The position numbers and the translations under genes were made by a program. This document shows positions 17,776-29,689 of a stretch of 64,000 nucleotides of DNA, piece by piece (the first letter of the stretch is position 1; every line of letters starts with the position of its first letter). The DNA lies in assembly GCA_027972325.1 (NCBI GenBank), contig JAPMOS010000117.1, forward strand, positions 62,001 through 126,000, read 5' to 3'. The stretch is from Paratrimastix pyriformis. Its lineage: Eukaryota > Preaxostyla > Paratrimastigidae. Under the pieces are notes generated by a model that made no database searches, had not been told where the DNA came from, and saw nothing but the letters and a program-made list of their open reading frames with translations.

Positions 17776-18400
17776 TTTTCAGGGGAAATTGAAAAGATGA
17801 CGAGGAAACAAGCCAACAAGAAAAAGACGGTCAGTGGTCAGGGTCACTATTTCATCACGTCTGTAGTGTGGGCCTGCCGAGGACTGACGTTTGGCCAGCC
17901 TCAAGCGCTCGATTGTGTCGCAAGCCCGAAGCGGATATCCCAAGCAGCGGGATTCTGGAACAGATGTGCCGCCGCCCCAGCCAAACTCTCACTGAAGGTG
18001 TTTGGAAATGAGATCACAACACTCGCTCGACAGCTCTGCTTGTTGAAGAAGGGGAAAAAAAGTACAAAACCAACCGGAACCCAGCCCAAACAAGAGGAGG
18101 CAAAACAAGACAAGAGGCGCAAACAAGACAAGAGGCAAACCAAACCAGGAAAAACACGAGGAGGGCAAACGGAAGAAAGGAAAAGGACAAGAGCAGAAAC
18201 GCAGAAAAATTCGACAAAACCCCAAGGGCCATCCCCCGAGCCCGGGTTCCGTCACCCGTATGGAAGGCCGCCCGTCACCCTCGGGTCCGAACCTGTGCGG
18301 CCGGACGGAGGCACGAGCGGCGCGGTCGGTCGGCCCCTTCTTACAGATCTGCGAAACCAGTGCGATGGTGGGGGCGTGAGGACGATGATCGTGGAGACGG
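17776..18400. other. Intergenic stretch with dispersed repeat
   Basis: It separates the 5' end of the minus-strand orphan gene from the 3' end of the MORN gene. It holds dispersed repeat family 2 (17900-17990) and a Lys/Gln-rich open frame from AAACAAGACAAG-type words that shows no protein-like pattern. I see no supported gene. Confidence 0.45.
17900..17990 (+). repeat. Dispersed repeat family 2, copy 2
   Basis: Matches 10563-10656 in the same orientation. Shared words are CTCGATTGTGTCGCAAGCC and ACAGATGTGCCGCC, with indels between them. Confidence 0.7.
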
Positions 18401-20716
18401 TCAGGGACCCCGACCCAACCCCCCTGGGCACCGACCGGGGTTGGTCCAGGCCGACGGGGGGGCGAAGGCGAACTCGCCGGGCCCGTAGATGAGGCCGTCC
18501 TTCCACTGGCCCGTGAAGATGTTCCCGTTGGCGAAGTACAGCCGCCCGCGCCCTGAGATGAGAGGAGGAGACCCACAGGTTGGTGGGTGAGCGATTTGCG
18601 GATGTGTCAACACAGAAGCCACGGGAAAAGGAGAAACCGTCGAAGAGACCGCACGACTGTCACTGCCCCCGTGGGCGAAGGGATGCCACAGGTGCGCGTC
18701 AGGCGTGTGTGCCCAGGAAACACACGGGATCTCCAGGCGAGCAGACCTTCCTTGCGGCCGTTGACCCACTCGCCCTCGTAGACGCACTCGGGGGTGGTGA
18801 ACTTGCCCTGGCCATGGCGCTTGTCGTTCTGCCAGTAGCCCTCGTACTTGGCCCCGTTGGCGTAGGTCAGCACGCCCCAGCTGCAGAGTGGGCAGCACAC
18901 GACACCAGGGAGACGGAGAGAAGAATGATGACTAGGCTGGAAGTCTGGCACGACTACGACTGGGTGTTCCGAGGTGCCGCGCACACACACTAGTCACCGC
19001 GAAGGCAGGGGGCCCGAAACGGACCCGTCGGCGCGGTCGTTCTTCCACTCCCCTTGGAAGACGTCCCCATTGGCGTAGTGCAGCTCGCCTGCCGAGAACG
19101 GAATGGAAAGGGCGGGATCAGCCGATTGGGGACACCGGGAAGGGTTGATGGGTGTGTGTGAGGCGGGCCTCCGACGGACCGCGCCCCTGCTTCTTGGCCG
19201 CATACCACTCGCCCACGTACTGAAGGGGGAGAGAGAGGAGGGCAGGAACGTGGGACGTGAGGAGGAATCCCGCGATCAGCATCAGCATCAGCATCAGCAG
19301 TATCAGCAGCATCAGGAGCAGGAGCACCAAGATCAACAGCAGCAGCAGCATCAGTAGCAACAACAACAGCACCAACAGCAGCAAGATCAACAGCTTGCCA
19401 CCCCACCGCACGGTTGATGTGGACCTTGTCGCCCTGGGCATACGTGAGGGTGCCCTTGCCGTCTGGACGAGGATGAGGGGGCGAGGGGCAGGCGAGAATG
19501 TGAGGAAACGTGGCGCAGAACGGAAAGAAGTGGGGCAGGAAGGGATGGGGGGCGCACGAACGTGCTTTGTTCTCGTGCCAGAAGCCGTCATAGCGCTCCC
19601 CGTTGACGTAGCTGAGCACCCCGTAGCCTTCCTTCACGTCGTTGGCCCATTCACTGCGCGTGATGAACAAGGGAGACGAGGAATGGCACACGGGTCCATG
19701 CGATGCGGCGTGCGCGTGCGTGTGTGGGGAGGGGGAGGGAGGCTGCCGTGCGACGACGGACCCGACGTACTGGTTGCCGTTGGGGAACTGGTACTTGCCC
19801 TGCAGGTGGAGGCGAAAGGGGCGCAGATTAGGCACAGATGGACCGTGGAGGACCATCTCGGGCCCCGAGACCCGCAACGAGGGAGGGCAGACCTTGCCGT
19901 GCATCTTGCCGTCCGTCCAATCGCCCTCGTACACGCCCCCATCCGCGTAGTGGTACAGCCCCCGGCCGTGCATCTTCCCGTCGCGCCACTCGCCTTCGTA
20001 GCGCTCGGCGTTGCCCCCGTCGGCTGCGGCATAGACGACAACCCCCCGGCCATGGCGCTTGTCGTCCTTCCAGTCGCCCTCGTAGCGATCTCCGTTGGCG
20101 TACATATATGTGCCCCTGCCGTCCATTTTGCCATCCTATGCAAGAGAGCGAATCGTGGTTGAGTGAGGAAACCAGAACCAGCCGCTCCGACCTTCCATTC
20201 TCCGGTGTATGAATCCCCATCGGCATAGGAGAGCGTCCCCGTCCCGTTGATCTTCCCGTCGACCCACTAGAAAAGGATAAGCAACGAGTGCAATGCGGTC
20301 CGAAAGACGGACCTCACCCTCGAAACGGTTGCCTACAAGAAAGGGAGGGGAGATGATGGAATCAGTGTGGGCAGTCGGAGCACCAAACCGTTTGCGTACA
20401 CGGAAATGCCATGTCCACTCACTTTGTCGTCAATCCACTCGCCCTCGTAGCGTCCACCGTCTGCATAATAGTACGTCCCGTGGCCATGGCGCTTCCCGTA
20501 GCACCAATCGCCAACATATTTTTCCTGGTTGGGATAAACAAGGGTACCACTTCCGTGCATCAGCCCATTTTCGATGGCGCCGGAGTACTATGAAAATGCA
20601 GGAGTGAGAAGATGAAATATTCCGCCCGAAAAGAATTCAAGAACGAAAAAAAAAAACTTCGAGCAAATTCAGAAGACACGCAATCTGTCCAAACAGATCG
20701 GAGAACTGACCATCAT
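18401..20716 (-). CDS. MORN-repeat protein
   Basis: This protein is built almost entirely of MORN repeats, which in other proteins act as membrane- or scaffold-binding beta-hairpins. About 14 units are spread over roughly ten short exons, among them KYVGDWCYGKRHGHGTYYYA, RYEGEWIDDKVSGHG, RYEGDWKDDKRHGRG, VYEGDWTDGKMHGKG, RYDGFWHENKA, VFQGEWKNDRADG, KYEGYWQNDKRHGQG and IFTGQWKDGLIYGPG. The proposed start is a two-codon first exon ATGATG at 20716-20711 followed by a GTCAGT donor, then the exon YSGAIENGLMHG. The start is plausible but not proven. The stop at 18401 follows a Pro/Gly-rich tail. No kinase, SET or ciliary domain is attached. Introns carry simple repeats, including CAGCAT units at 19275-19390. 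It is divergent from the gene at 20848. Confidence 0.85.
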
Positions 20717-20847
20717 TTTCGAAACGGCTAAACGGTTTGCTTGGCAAAAGGAGCCTTCGGATCACTCCGCTATCTTCCTTTCAACTTTGGGATTTGAGTT
20801 TCGGGACCGACTTTGGATTCTGATCCTTTTGCCCTGGCAAAGATCGA
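20717..20847. promoter_or_regulatory. Short bidirectional promoter region
   Basis: Only about 130 bp separate the proposed starts of the MORN gene (minus) and the orphan gene (plus). A 10-bp word GGCAAAAGGA at 20743-20752 recurs inverted as TCCTTTTGCC at 20824-20833, so the same word faces each gene. I see no TATA box. Confidence 0.45.
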
Positions 20848-23800
20848 ATGAGCTTTAATTCGATCCTTCGGCAAGTTTTACCTCCAGTTGTCCAATCGTC
20901 CATCCAATGGGTCGAACCCATCATCCGCGATATCAAAGGACAAAAACGGTACCAGAACGCGGTGATCACCGATATTTATGTCATTACTTTCGACCTGAAC
21001 TCTTCGGTTCCCTGTTATTACAACTTAAACCGCGTCCATGCTCTGGATGTCTGAACGTTTTGTTCCTCCGACTCGAGCCCCCCCCCCCCCCAGATTGCAT
21101 TCGGGACCACCGTGTTTGCCGATGAGAAGCTCAACAGCGTCTCCTATCACATTGCAATGGACTTCGGGAAGCCTCAGGGTCGGTGGTGGATATCTCCCCG
21201 GGAACCTCATCCTTCCCTTCAGGTCAGGAGCACCTGTACACCTACGAGCCGCACACCAAGCTGCCCTTTCTGATCCGAAGCGCCTGGTTCTATTGTCAGA
21301 TCGTCTGTCGGCCGGGGATGTTGGGGAGGGAGGGAGGCGGGATGGGGCACCGTCACCATCCTTCACCCGCGGTGCTCTCTTCCCTGCTCCCGACGTGTCG
21401 CCTCGACCAGTACCGCGCCCTTCCCTGGTCCCGCCACACGACGGCCTTCGCCAGCCCACTCTGGCAGCAAGCCGCCATGGTAAGCGGCGCCGGCCCTCCG
21501 GCCACCCCCGGCGTGCAGCCACGGCCCCCGGGCGCGACACCCCGACCCTTCAGCCACTCGGTCATCCTGCAGACCTCATTCACCCCAGGCGGGGTGGGGG
21601 CAGCTCCCACACCCCAGCCCCAGCCGGCGGGAGTCCTCACCCCGATGGGTGCTGCCGTCCTGGCTCTGACGGCCTTCCGGCGGCGGGGGGCCGGGGGCGT
21701 CAGCCTGGCCGGGACCAGCGAGGCATTGCTCAGCCCCGCCCAGGACCTGGCCGCACTCCGGGTCCTGGTGCAGGTCGGCTCCCCCCCCACACACACACAC
21801 ACACGCACACACACATGCAACACTTGCTGACCGCGGTGTCGTTTTCTGCCTCTGCCTCTGCACGGCCCGCCGCCTCGCTCAGGCGATTGCCGACGCGCGC
21901 ACGGTGGAGGAGCGGCACGTGCTATACAGCGAGGTCGCCCAGGCCGTGGCCACCCATCGCCACCTCCGCCACGCCTGCTTCAAGGTCTCCTGCCGCCGTG
22001 GTGGCGATGATGACGTTGTTGTTGTTGTTGTTGCTGCTGCTGCTGCTTGTTGTTTTGGGACGTAGTGGAGGGGGGGGATGTTACGCACGTGTACGCTAGC
22101 CTGGTGGGGCATACTGTTTGGCACCCTCACCACACGCGTGGCGCACACGACCACGTGACTGCCTGCTCACCCGCCCAGCGACCCGGTCACGCGCCCGCCC
22201 CCTGCAGAACCTTCGGCTGTACGGGCTGATCGTCTCGGACCTACAGCGGCTCGTGGGGCAGCCCCTGGCCCGCACCCGCACCCAGTCCGTTGCGTGGCTC
22301 TTCACCTTGCTGTCCCCACGTCGTTCAGCCCCCTCCCGTCATTGCCACCAGGGGCGCTCCAGCCCACTGCTGAGCCCACTCTCCTGCCTCTCCTGCCGAG
22401 TCGGTCCTCCCGCCTTTTCTCAGTGTTCGGTGTCGGTGTGTTTGTCGCCGGGCGAGGGCTGTAACGCCCCGCCGCAGAAGCTGACTGCGATGCCAAGTTG
22501 CGTGTGGGTTTCCATGGATGGACGGACGGGACCCCCTGCCAATCACTCTCTTGTGTTCGGGGGTGCGCGTCTGTGGGGTGGCGCAGGTATGCGCTGACCC
22601 TGACCAACCTGCTTGCTGTGCTCTTCTTCCGGTCGAGCCCCTTCATGGACCGGCTCCGGCTGATCGACGTGCCCCCGTCCGTCACCCCCTCCCCATTCCC
22701 TCACACACACACATGACCCCTTCATGGACCGACTCCGGCTGATCGACTTGCCCCCGTCCGTCCGGCCAGATGGATCCTGCCCCCACCTTCCTCATCGGAA
22801 CAATCTCTTCAGGGACGGAAACATGTCCTGTTTTTCGTGTCCACGCGCCCCCCCCTCACGGAAACCTGAACTGGGACGACGCAGGCGGCTGTCAGGATTC
22901 GCAGCCGGGATGGGCACTTCGGTCATCGAGATACAGAGCACTTTGTTCGTTTTTGTATGCGTCGCTTTCTGTGTCTCTCGCGCCCGCCGCGATTTCCTCG
23001 GGCTGAGCAGCGCGGTTTGACCGATTTGCCGCCACGTTCGCTTACATCCCGTTCGTGTCCCGTGCAGGCCCCAAGCGCTTCCCCAGGTGGCGATGCGCCT
23101 GCTGCCCTTGGGGCTGCTCTACCTGCAGGGCCACGGCCACCCGGACATTGCGCGCCACTGCTACTCGGCCGATGACCTAGTCGAGGTCTCTCGGCATGGG
23201 AGGGGAGTCGGTATGGAGTGGCTTTCAAGGCCGTGGCGGTGAGTGGGGACTGGGAGAGGGGGTGGGTGGGGCGCACATCCCTTCTCAGCGCTCTCGCAGA
23301 CACACTCGACACAGACACGCGTCTGACACGCACGCACCCACTCCGGCCGGCCGACTGCAGGTTCTGTCGACCCACCCGAGCCTCTCCGCCCAGCTGGCCG
23401 CCGACCAGCGCCTGCGGGCCGCCCAGCGGTGGGCCATCCTCCGCGCCCGCGCCCGATTCGCCCTGGTGGCGCCGGGCGCCCCCGCCGCGGCCCCCCATCC
23501 CGCCCAGACCGGAGGAGCCCCAACCGCCCCGACAAGCATTGGCGCCCCCACCGAATCCGCGGCTCCTCCGGCGGCCGCCGAGACACCGCCACCGGGCGAC
23601 CTGCCCTTGTCCGTGGAGCCGGGGTGGGAGCGGCCCATGGCCGAGCGGCTCGGCCGGGTGGTCGATCGCACCACCAACCCGCGGACCAACCCCTTCCTGG
23701 GCGCCACGGCACAGCGCAGGCCCTCCGCGGCCCTGGGGCGCCTCGTCCAGGTCTGGGTGGAGAGGGTGCAGTGGGCGGTGAGCTGACCAACCTTCGCTGT

Positions 23801-24990
23801 GCTCTGGGGGGGAATGCGCGTGTGTCCGAGCAGAGCGGAACTCCTGGGGGTCTCGTCCCGCTCTTCATTCTCTCTCCCGCTTCTCCTCTGCCATTCGTGT
23901 CCTTCCTCCGCGCCCCTTGTAGGCCCTCTCGGTCGGCTCGGCCTCGGCTCAATCCCCGCCGCCCTCCGCCCGACCCACGGCCCCTCCCTCGGCATCCCCC
24001 CGCACCCCCGCCTCCCCCTCGTCGTCCTCCGTCCGCTGGGCCCCACTGCAGCAGTCCCTGGCCGGCCCGGGGTGCGCCCTGGCCTCAGACGTCGCCATCC
24101 ACACCGCCGCCTCCCCCGCTTCCTACTCGTTTTCCCCCGTGGGTGAGGCCTCTCCGTCGAGTTCCTTTCACCCGCGCCCCTCCACCAGCACTACCACGGT
24201 GGCTGCGGCGGCCTTCGGTCAAGCGCCGCCGGTCGCCGGAGGCGCCCCCCCGTCCGGGCTGCTCGGCTGGATGAGCGGCCTGTGGGCCCAGGGAGGGCGG
24301 CAGCCGTCATCCCCCGGGGGTGGTGTCGACTCTGGCTCCCTGCCCCGGGTTGAATCCACCATCCGGACCCCTGTCGGCGGATATGACCCCGCCCTGCCGC
24401 CTGGCCTCTGCCCCTCGAGCGCCGATCTGCTGCGGTGCACCCAGCGCGAGGTGTACCTGGAGGGCCGCCTCGAGGCCATTCGGATGGTCGGTCGTCGGGC
24501 CGCCGCGTGCGGGGCGCTGAAGGACAATCGATGTGGCAGGGGCACGCACACGCGCACACACCCTTTCTGGACTGAAACGCATGCGCATGAATGCGGGGGG
24601 GGGGGGGGGGGGGGGGGGCGTGCGGTTCATGTGTTGTTCACGACTGCGGTGGCATGGGATGATGCGAGGCGGGACGACCAGCCAACGAGGCGACGAAGGG
24701 CGGTGAACTGGCGGCTCTCGGGTGGAAGGGTGCGGGGTGGCGGGGCGGGTCAGAGCACCGATGCCCCTCTTCCCACCGCCTCAATCCGCCTCACCTCCGC
24801 TTCCCGCAGGCCGCCCAGCGCCCGCCAAGCCCTCGACCGCCTGCATTCGCACCTGCGCCTGCATTCCCCGACGCCAACGCCGTCGACCCGTTCGCGACCC
24901 TTCCTGCCGAGGTGCAGCAGCGCCTTGGGGCCGTCTCGACGGCCGCCCCACTGGGGGTCTTCTCGCAGTTCATTCCGTTTCCCGCCGGGT

Positions 24991-25054
<64 letters not shown>

Positions 25055-26902
25055 TGAGGATGAAGATGAAGAGGCAGGTTCGGGAGCCTCCATCCCCCTC
25101 CCCCCTCTTCCGGGCCTCCACCTCCGATCCACCTTTCATCGGCCCTCACCGCTCGGATGTGTGGGGGAAGTGTGTCTCGCGTGTGACGCCATCGAGTCCC
25201 CACATCTTCCCCGCCCGTCCGCCCACCCCACCCACCCAACCACACTCACCTTCCTCGCCACCACACACGGCGCCCCCCACAGACGGCCAGGCCGCCGCCA
25301 CGGGCAGCCCGCTGCAGTCCCAACGTTCCTCCGCCCAGCAGCCCGACATGAGCCAGCTAACGCCCCCGGGGCCTCCCGGTGCCACACCCCCCTCCCTGCC
25401 GCCATCCTCCCCAGGTCAGGTCGCCAGGCGTGTGGGAGTCCCGGGCGCTCCATGATGATGCGGTGCGTGTTGACGAGTAGGATCGCTGCCTGCCACCGTC
25501 CACCTTCGCCCTCGCAGCCGCCCTGTCGACCATCACCATTTTCATCCCGGCCCTTCTGTGCCACGCCCACATCACCGCCAGGTCGCGGCCTTCTGTCCGC
25601 TGGGAGTGCTCCCTCGAGCCCCAACACCCCGCCCCCACCCACCGCCCGCCTGCTCGCCACCACGGCCCCGTGCGTCTACCCGCCCGCCCGCTACGGGCTC
25701 GTTCCCCGGCCCATCCTGGACCCGATGACGGGCGGGGGGATGGCGACCATGGCCCACACACCCCCGGGCGATGTCGGCGCCGACCGGCAGGAGGAGGACG
25801 AGAGCGTTGCCGTGCCCAGCCACCAGGCGGCTCTCTCGGCCATCTGGGCGTGGTGCCGCGGGGGCCTGGACAACAGCGGTGATGAGGCGGGAGGGCAGCA
25901 GGGGTGGTGGAGGGACCGGGACAGTGAGGGCCGGGTACTGCTGCCCCCGTTGCGGCTGCCCGCTGTCCCCCCACAGGGAGGAGGCCTCTCGCCCGTCGGT
26001 CTGTGGCGGCTCACCACCTTGTCGCGTGCGTGGTGCGGGTGTGCCGCTGTGGGCCGACTCACTACTGCAGCCTCGTGGGTGGTTCAATGCAAGGGTTTTG
26101 AGGGGGTACGGACACGCAAACAGATGCAGAGTTTGTCACCTGCGCCCCGCAAATATCCACTGTGCTCTCATTGCAGCAGCGCATTGATATCCCACAACAC
26201 AAGACCATGTGGCCGTGAAGGCCACGGCTGGTTCGTTGGGCCAGCCCGTTCACCTTGATTTGTCCCTTCTGACCTCTGCGCCCAGCAGCTGCGGCTCCCC
26301 GAACGGAGCCGCGACCCGAACCCGAAGAATCCGAGGCGCCCGAGCATCCCACCGGGCCACAGCCACAGCCGGCCAATCAGCAGAAGAAGAAGAAGAAGAA
26401 GAAGAAGCGACGCATCCGCTGGGCGGCCGCCGGTGGTGCCGTTTCGCGGGCATCCCGCTCCCGGTCGCCTGGCGGCCCTCGGGGCTCTGGCGATGCGGTC
26501 GGGGTCGGGTGGGCTGGTGAGGGCGGCGGGTTGGCTCCGGGCCGCGGGCTGGTCGTGCCCCTGCCGGCGGACGTGGCCCGGACTCCGCTCGAGGGACGGC
26601 CCGGACGACAGGACGAGGAGCCGGACGAGGAGATGATGACCACGGGTCTGTTTTCGGAGCTTCCGGGATGCGTTGTTGAGCCCTGCTGTGCTGTGCTGTG
26701 CTGTGCTCGGTGCTGTGGTCTAACGAGAACATCCCCCCGCCATACCCACCCAGATCTGGAGCCTGGCTTTGCCATCCTGCGGGGCATCTCCGAGCCCCCC
26801 GCGCCCATCCCGCCCGATGTTGTGAGCGAATTTCTGGCGGCGCCGCCGACGGGCGGGACACCGCCGGGGCTGCGCGCCCATCAGCCGACCCAGGTCCGTC
26901 CC

Positions 26903-26935
<33 letters not shown>

Positions 26936-28070
26936 TCGTTCGCACACCCCGACCTACACGACAGGCCCACCCCATCAGCCGCCTCTGCTTCTTTCACACC
27001 CCAGTTCACTCTGATTCAATCCGCCACCCACGGCAGGGCATCGCGAGTCCCCTGTCGACGATGCTCCTGGCGGCGCGCTCCTCGGCGGCTCCCTCCGGGG
27101 GCGCGCGCACCCTGGAGGACACCCTCCGCCGGACCATGGGCCGCCTGCCCACAGCCGTCCTGACCGCACAGCAGCGCCGCGAGGCGTATGAGGCGCGCAG
27201 ACAGGCCGGCGCCGAGAACGAGGACAGTCTCGAGAACCCCGGTCTGAGTCGACCAACCCGAACGCATTTTCTTGACGATGTGCCGCCGCTGGTCTGGCGA
27301 TGATGGGCTGTAGGGCTGGACCACGCGTTGGGCTACGTGGTGGATAACATCTCCAGACTGCTCTTCGAGTGGGACATGCTCTACCGCCAGGTCATATCCC
27401 CCCCAACCGTCCCAAGGGGGAACTAACCAATTCCATCTTCCTTTTTCCCTGGTTCTTCAGGCGGGAACTTTCCTCCCTGCGGTCATGCCCTTTGGCCAGT
27501 GTCGGGCCTTTGCCAGTGTGGCGATGACCCGGGTGATGGCCATCCTGCTGGACCTTGATCGCACCTCCTCCACCCCGGCGGGGCAGACAGCGCCGGAATC
27601 GACTCTGCCTTCGGCGAGCTCCACGCTTGTCAAACGGACCGGCCTGGTCCAACCGGCAATGTTCGAACAGGCGAAGCGCGCGCTGGGTGCGGAGCAGGCC
27701 GGGTTGGCCCTGTTCTTCCATACCTATGGTCCGGTTCGGGGTAGGCCTCGTTGACACCCCCCCATTTTTTTTCCCCTGTCGACTCGGCGTAGTGATGGAA
27801 CTGTTGGGTTCGCACGACCGGAGTATCGAACGACATCTGATCATGATGCATTCGCCCGACCTCAGGTCTCCTCCCCGACTGTCAGTCACCTTTAATCTTA
27901 TTGACATCATAGGTACATACTTCCAGGACTTCTCCGGCATCTTTGCGGAGAGGATCGCACTGTGCTAACGGCGTTCGCTCAGACCTGGCTCCAGCGAATT
28001 TGCGATAAGGCAAAAGAAGCTGGAAACCTAGGAAATGCTGAGACGGGCGAGGAGGCGAGCCCCATATAAC
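20848..28070 (+). CDS. Large orphan protein with low-complexity middle
   Basis: I do not recognise this protein. It starts MSFNSILRQVLPPVVQSSIQ at an ATG 131 bp from the divergent MORN gene. Exons join in phase through GTCTGA (after ALD), GTCGGT, GTCTGT, GTCGGC, GTCTCC and GTCTCT donors. The N-terminal third is globular (IAFGTTVFADEKLNSVSYHI, YALTLTNLLAVLFFRSSPFM, LPQVAMRLLPLGLLYLQGHG). The middle (23.4-26.6 kb) is Pro/Ser/Ala-rich with a poly-Ala tract from (GCG)n at 24990-25053 and a Lys tract ending KKRRIRW at about 26384-26430. The C-terminal part is helical (GLDHALGYVVDNISRLLFEW, FLPAVMPFGQCRAFASVAM). The last exon ends NAETGEEASPI at 28070. One join uses a GTGAGC donor. It could be two genes, because exons between 25.0 and 26.3 kb are the least certain. 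Confidence 0.5.
22637..22765 (+). repeat. Tandem partial exon duplication
   Basis: About 45 bp ending the YALTLTNLLAVLFF exon (CCTTCATGGACCGGCTCCGG onward, about 22639) are repeated about 70 bp downstream (about 22711) with two or three base changes, separated by a CA-rich spacer. Only the first copy continues an open exon from upstream. Confidence 0.75.
24990..25053 (+). repeat. (GCG)n coding for poly-Ala
   Basis: About 21 GCG codons lie in frame within the exon ending in the acidic EDEDEEAGSG segment of the orphan protein. The flanking exon sequence is open in the same frame on both sides. Confidence 0.8.
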
Positions 28071-28193
28071 TTGTCATCGATAATCCTGAATACCGATTTG
28101 TGATTTGCGTTGAAGCTCGGCTGGACCAAGAGAAGCAAACAAAAAAACATGATGATTCTCTTTAGAAAGGATCATTTAGTCGAGGCGGTGCAT

Positions 28194-28566
28194 TTAGTTG
28201 ACGCGCAGGAGCTCAACGTCGAAGATGAGAGTGGCGTTGGGGGGAATGACACCACCAGCACCACGAGCGCCATAGCCGAAATCGGGGGTAATGGTCAGGA
28301 CGGCGCGCTCGCCAACCTGCATCTCCATGACACCCTCATCCCAGCCGCGGATGACCTCACCCTACAATTGAGATGATCGAATTGAGTTTCACTACGAAAA
28401 GGAAGCAGACCTGGCCGATGTTGAAGGTGAAGGGGCTGCCGCGAGTCCGGCTCGAGTCGAACTGCTTGCCGTTGGTCAGAGTACCAGTGTAGTGAACGGT
28501 AACACGCTGGCCAGAGCGAGGCTTGGGACCATTGCCGGCCTGCTTGATTTCCTTGGTGACGCCCAT
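28194..28566 (-). CDS. FKBP1A: FKBP12-type peptidyl-prolyl isomerase
   Basis: This is a 107-residue single-domain FKBP, the usual length for FKBP12/Fpr1, a cytosolic prolyl isomerase that binds FK506 and rapamycin. Exon 1 (28566-28412) runs from [20 protein letters not shown] to the conserved [17 protein letters not shown]. Exon 2 (28362-28194) begins [20 protein letters not shown] and ends [17 protein letters not shown] before TAA. Pocket residues expected for the family are visible: Tyr in VHYTG, Asp in FDSS, Phe in FTFNIGQ, Val-Ile in GEVIRGW, Tyr in DFGYGARG and Phe in FDVELL. The intron has a GTCTGC donor and a TAG acceptor. There is no signal peptide or TPR domain. Confidence 0.97.
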
Positions 28567-29680
28567 TGCTGATGGATTGACTCTGCCGAGGGTGAGTCCG
28601 CTATGCCCATTCCTGAAACGATTGGATTTTCGGTTGCAACAGAAAAAGCCGTTTTTTCCTCTCCCTCCGGCTTCCGGGGACCGCCCAGGCCCAACCAGAC
28701 GTGATCAGAGGCCCGCTTTTTTTTCCCTGGAAAGCCAGCAGCAGCTCGCGTCAGATGACCAAGTTTGGAGGGGTTTGCAAAGAGGACCACTGATGTGCGA
28801 TGCCCGCAATATCATCGAGTTGGTTTTTGTAACACGAAACTAGTTTTTTCACAGAGTTTTGAACAACTATGCTCAACGAGTTGCCCCGGAAGGTTTCTCC
28901 ACGTCTCAGTCACTCGCCGGCTCAAGCATCACATAGACATGTCAGGTCACCACATGCTGATAAATCCGGTCTCTCACTCCGAATTCACGCAAAGCCTTCA
29001 TAAAATAGATTCTCCCAGAGTCCCATCTGTGCACAACCACTCGAAGAGCAGAATGCGCGATCTCGACAGAAATGAGTTTGCCCAGGACGCACCCGATCGT
29101 ATGACGGTAATGGCTGCGTGCAAAGAGTCTTGTTTTGAATCAATCCTGTTGGTTTGCGCAATAAAACGTGTCTTAGCATGATTGGCTCAATTGAGAAGTT
29201 CGGAAACCAGGTTAATTTTGGTGGGTTAACCTGCTTTAACCTGCTTTTTCAGCTTTTTTTGCTTTTTCGGGCAGCTGTTTCAGCAGGTGCACCATGGTTT
29301 TTTCGGTGAACACCTCGTGTTCAACCACTCGTTGCACCTGCTTCTCGCTTACTTTGAAATAATCATGCTCTTTTCGGGGCTGAACTTCTCACGGCATCGG
29401 CATGTCGACCCGTCCTCCGGTGGGGGAGACGTCCCCAAGGCGCCCCAATTTGCTGCTCTTTGGAGAAGCATTTTTGGCAGGATTTTGCTTGGTGAACCTG
29501 CTTCGCGGAGGAGCGGCCTCAATGAAGCTGCACCTGCTTTTTCGAGAAGCATGTTGTGCCCGCTCCCCATTTTCACGACAGGGGGTCAGAAGAAGGTGGC
29601 TGACTACAAGGGGCGCCCATCTGTGAAAGGGGCACTAGAAACCACGCACACAACCGGGGCCCCGGGGCCTGAGTGAGGTG
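28567..29680. other. Gene-poor stretch
   Basis: It lies upstream of FKBP12. It contains an AATAAA at about 29160. From 29200 on it has AACCTGCTTT / GGTTAACC words that mark the left edge of the degenerate repeat domain. Open frames here show no protein-like pattern. Confidence 0.45.
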
Positions 29681-29689
29681 CCAATGGGA

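Noticed and set aside
17797-18492. Plus-strand frame of 231 codons, Lys/Gln-rich
   Set aside because: It runs through dispersed repeat family 2 and AAACAAGACAAG-type words and antisense to the MORN gene's end. There is no family signal.
18580-20162. Plus-strand frames opposite the MORN gene
   Set aside because: They are antisense shadows of MORN codons. The minus strand carries the repeated GxYxGxW pattern.
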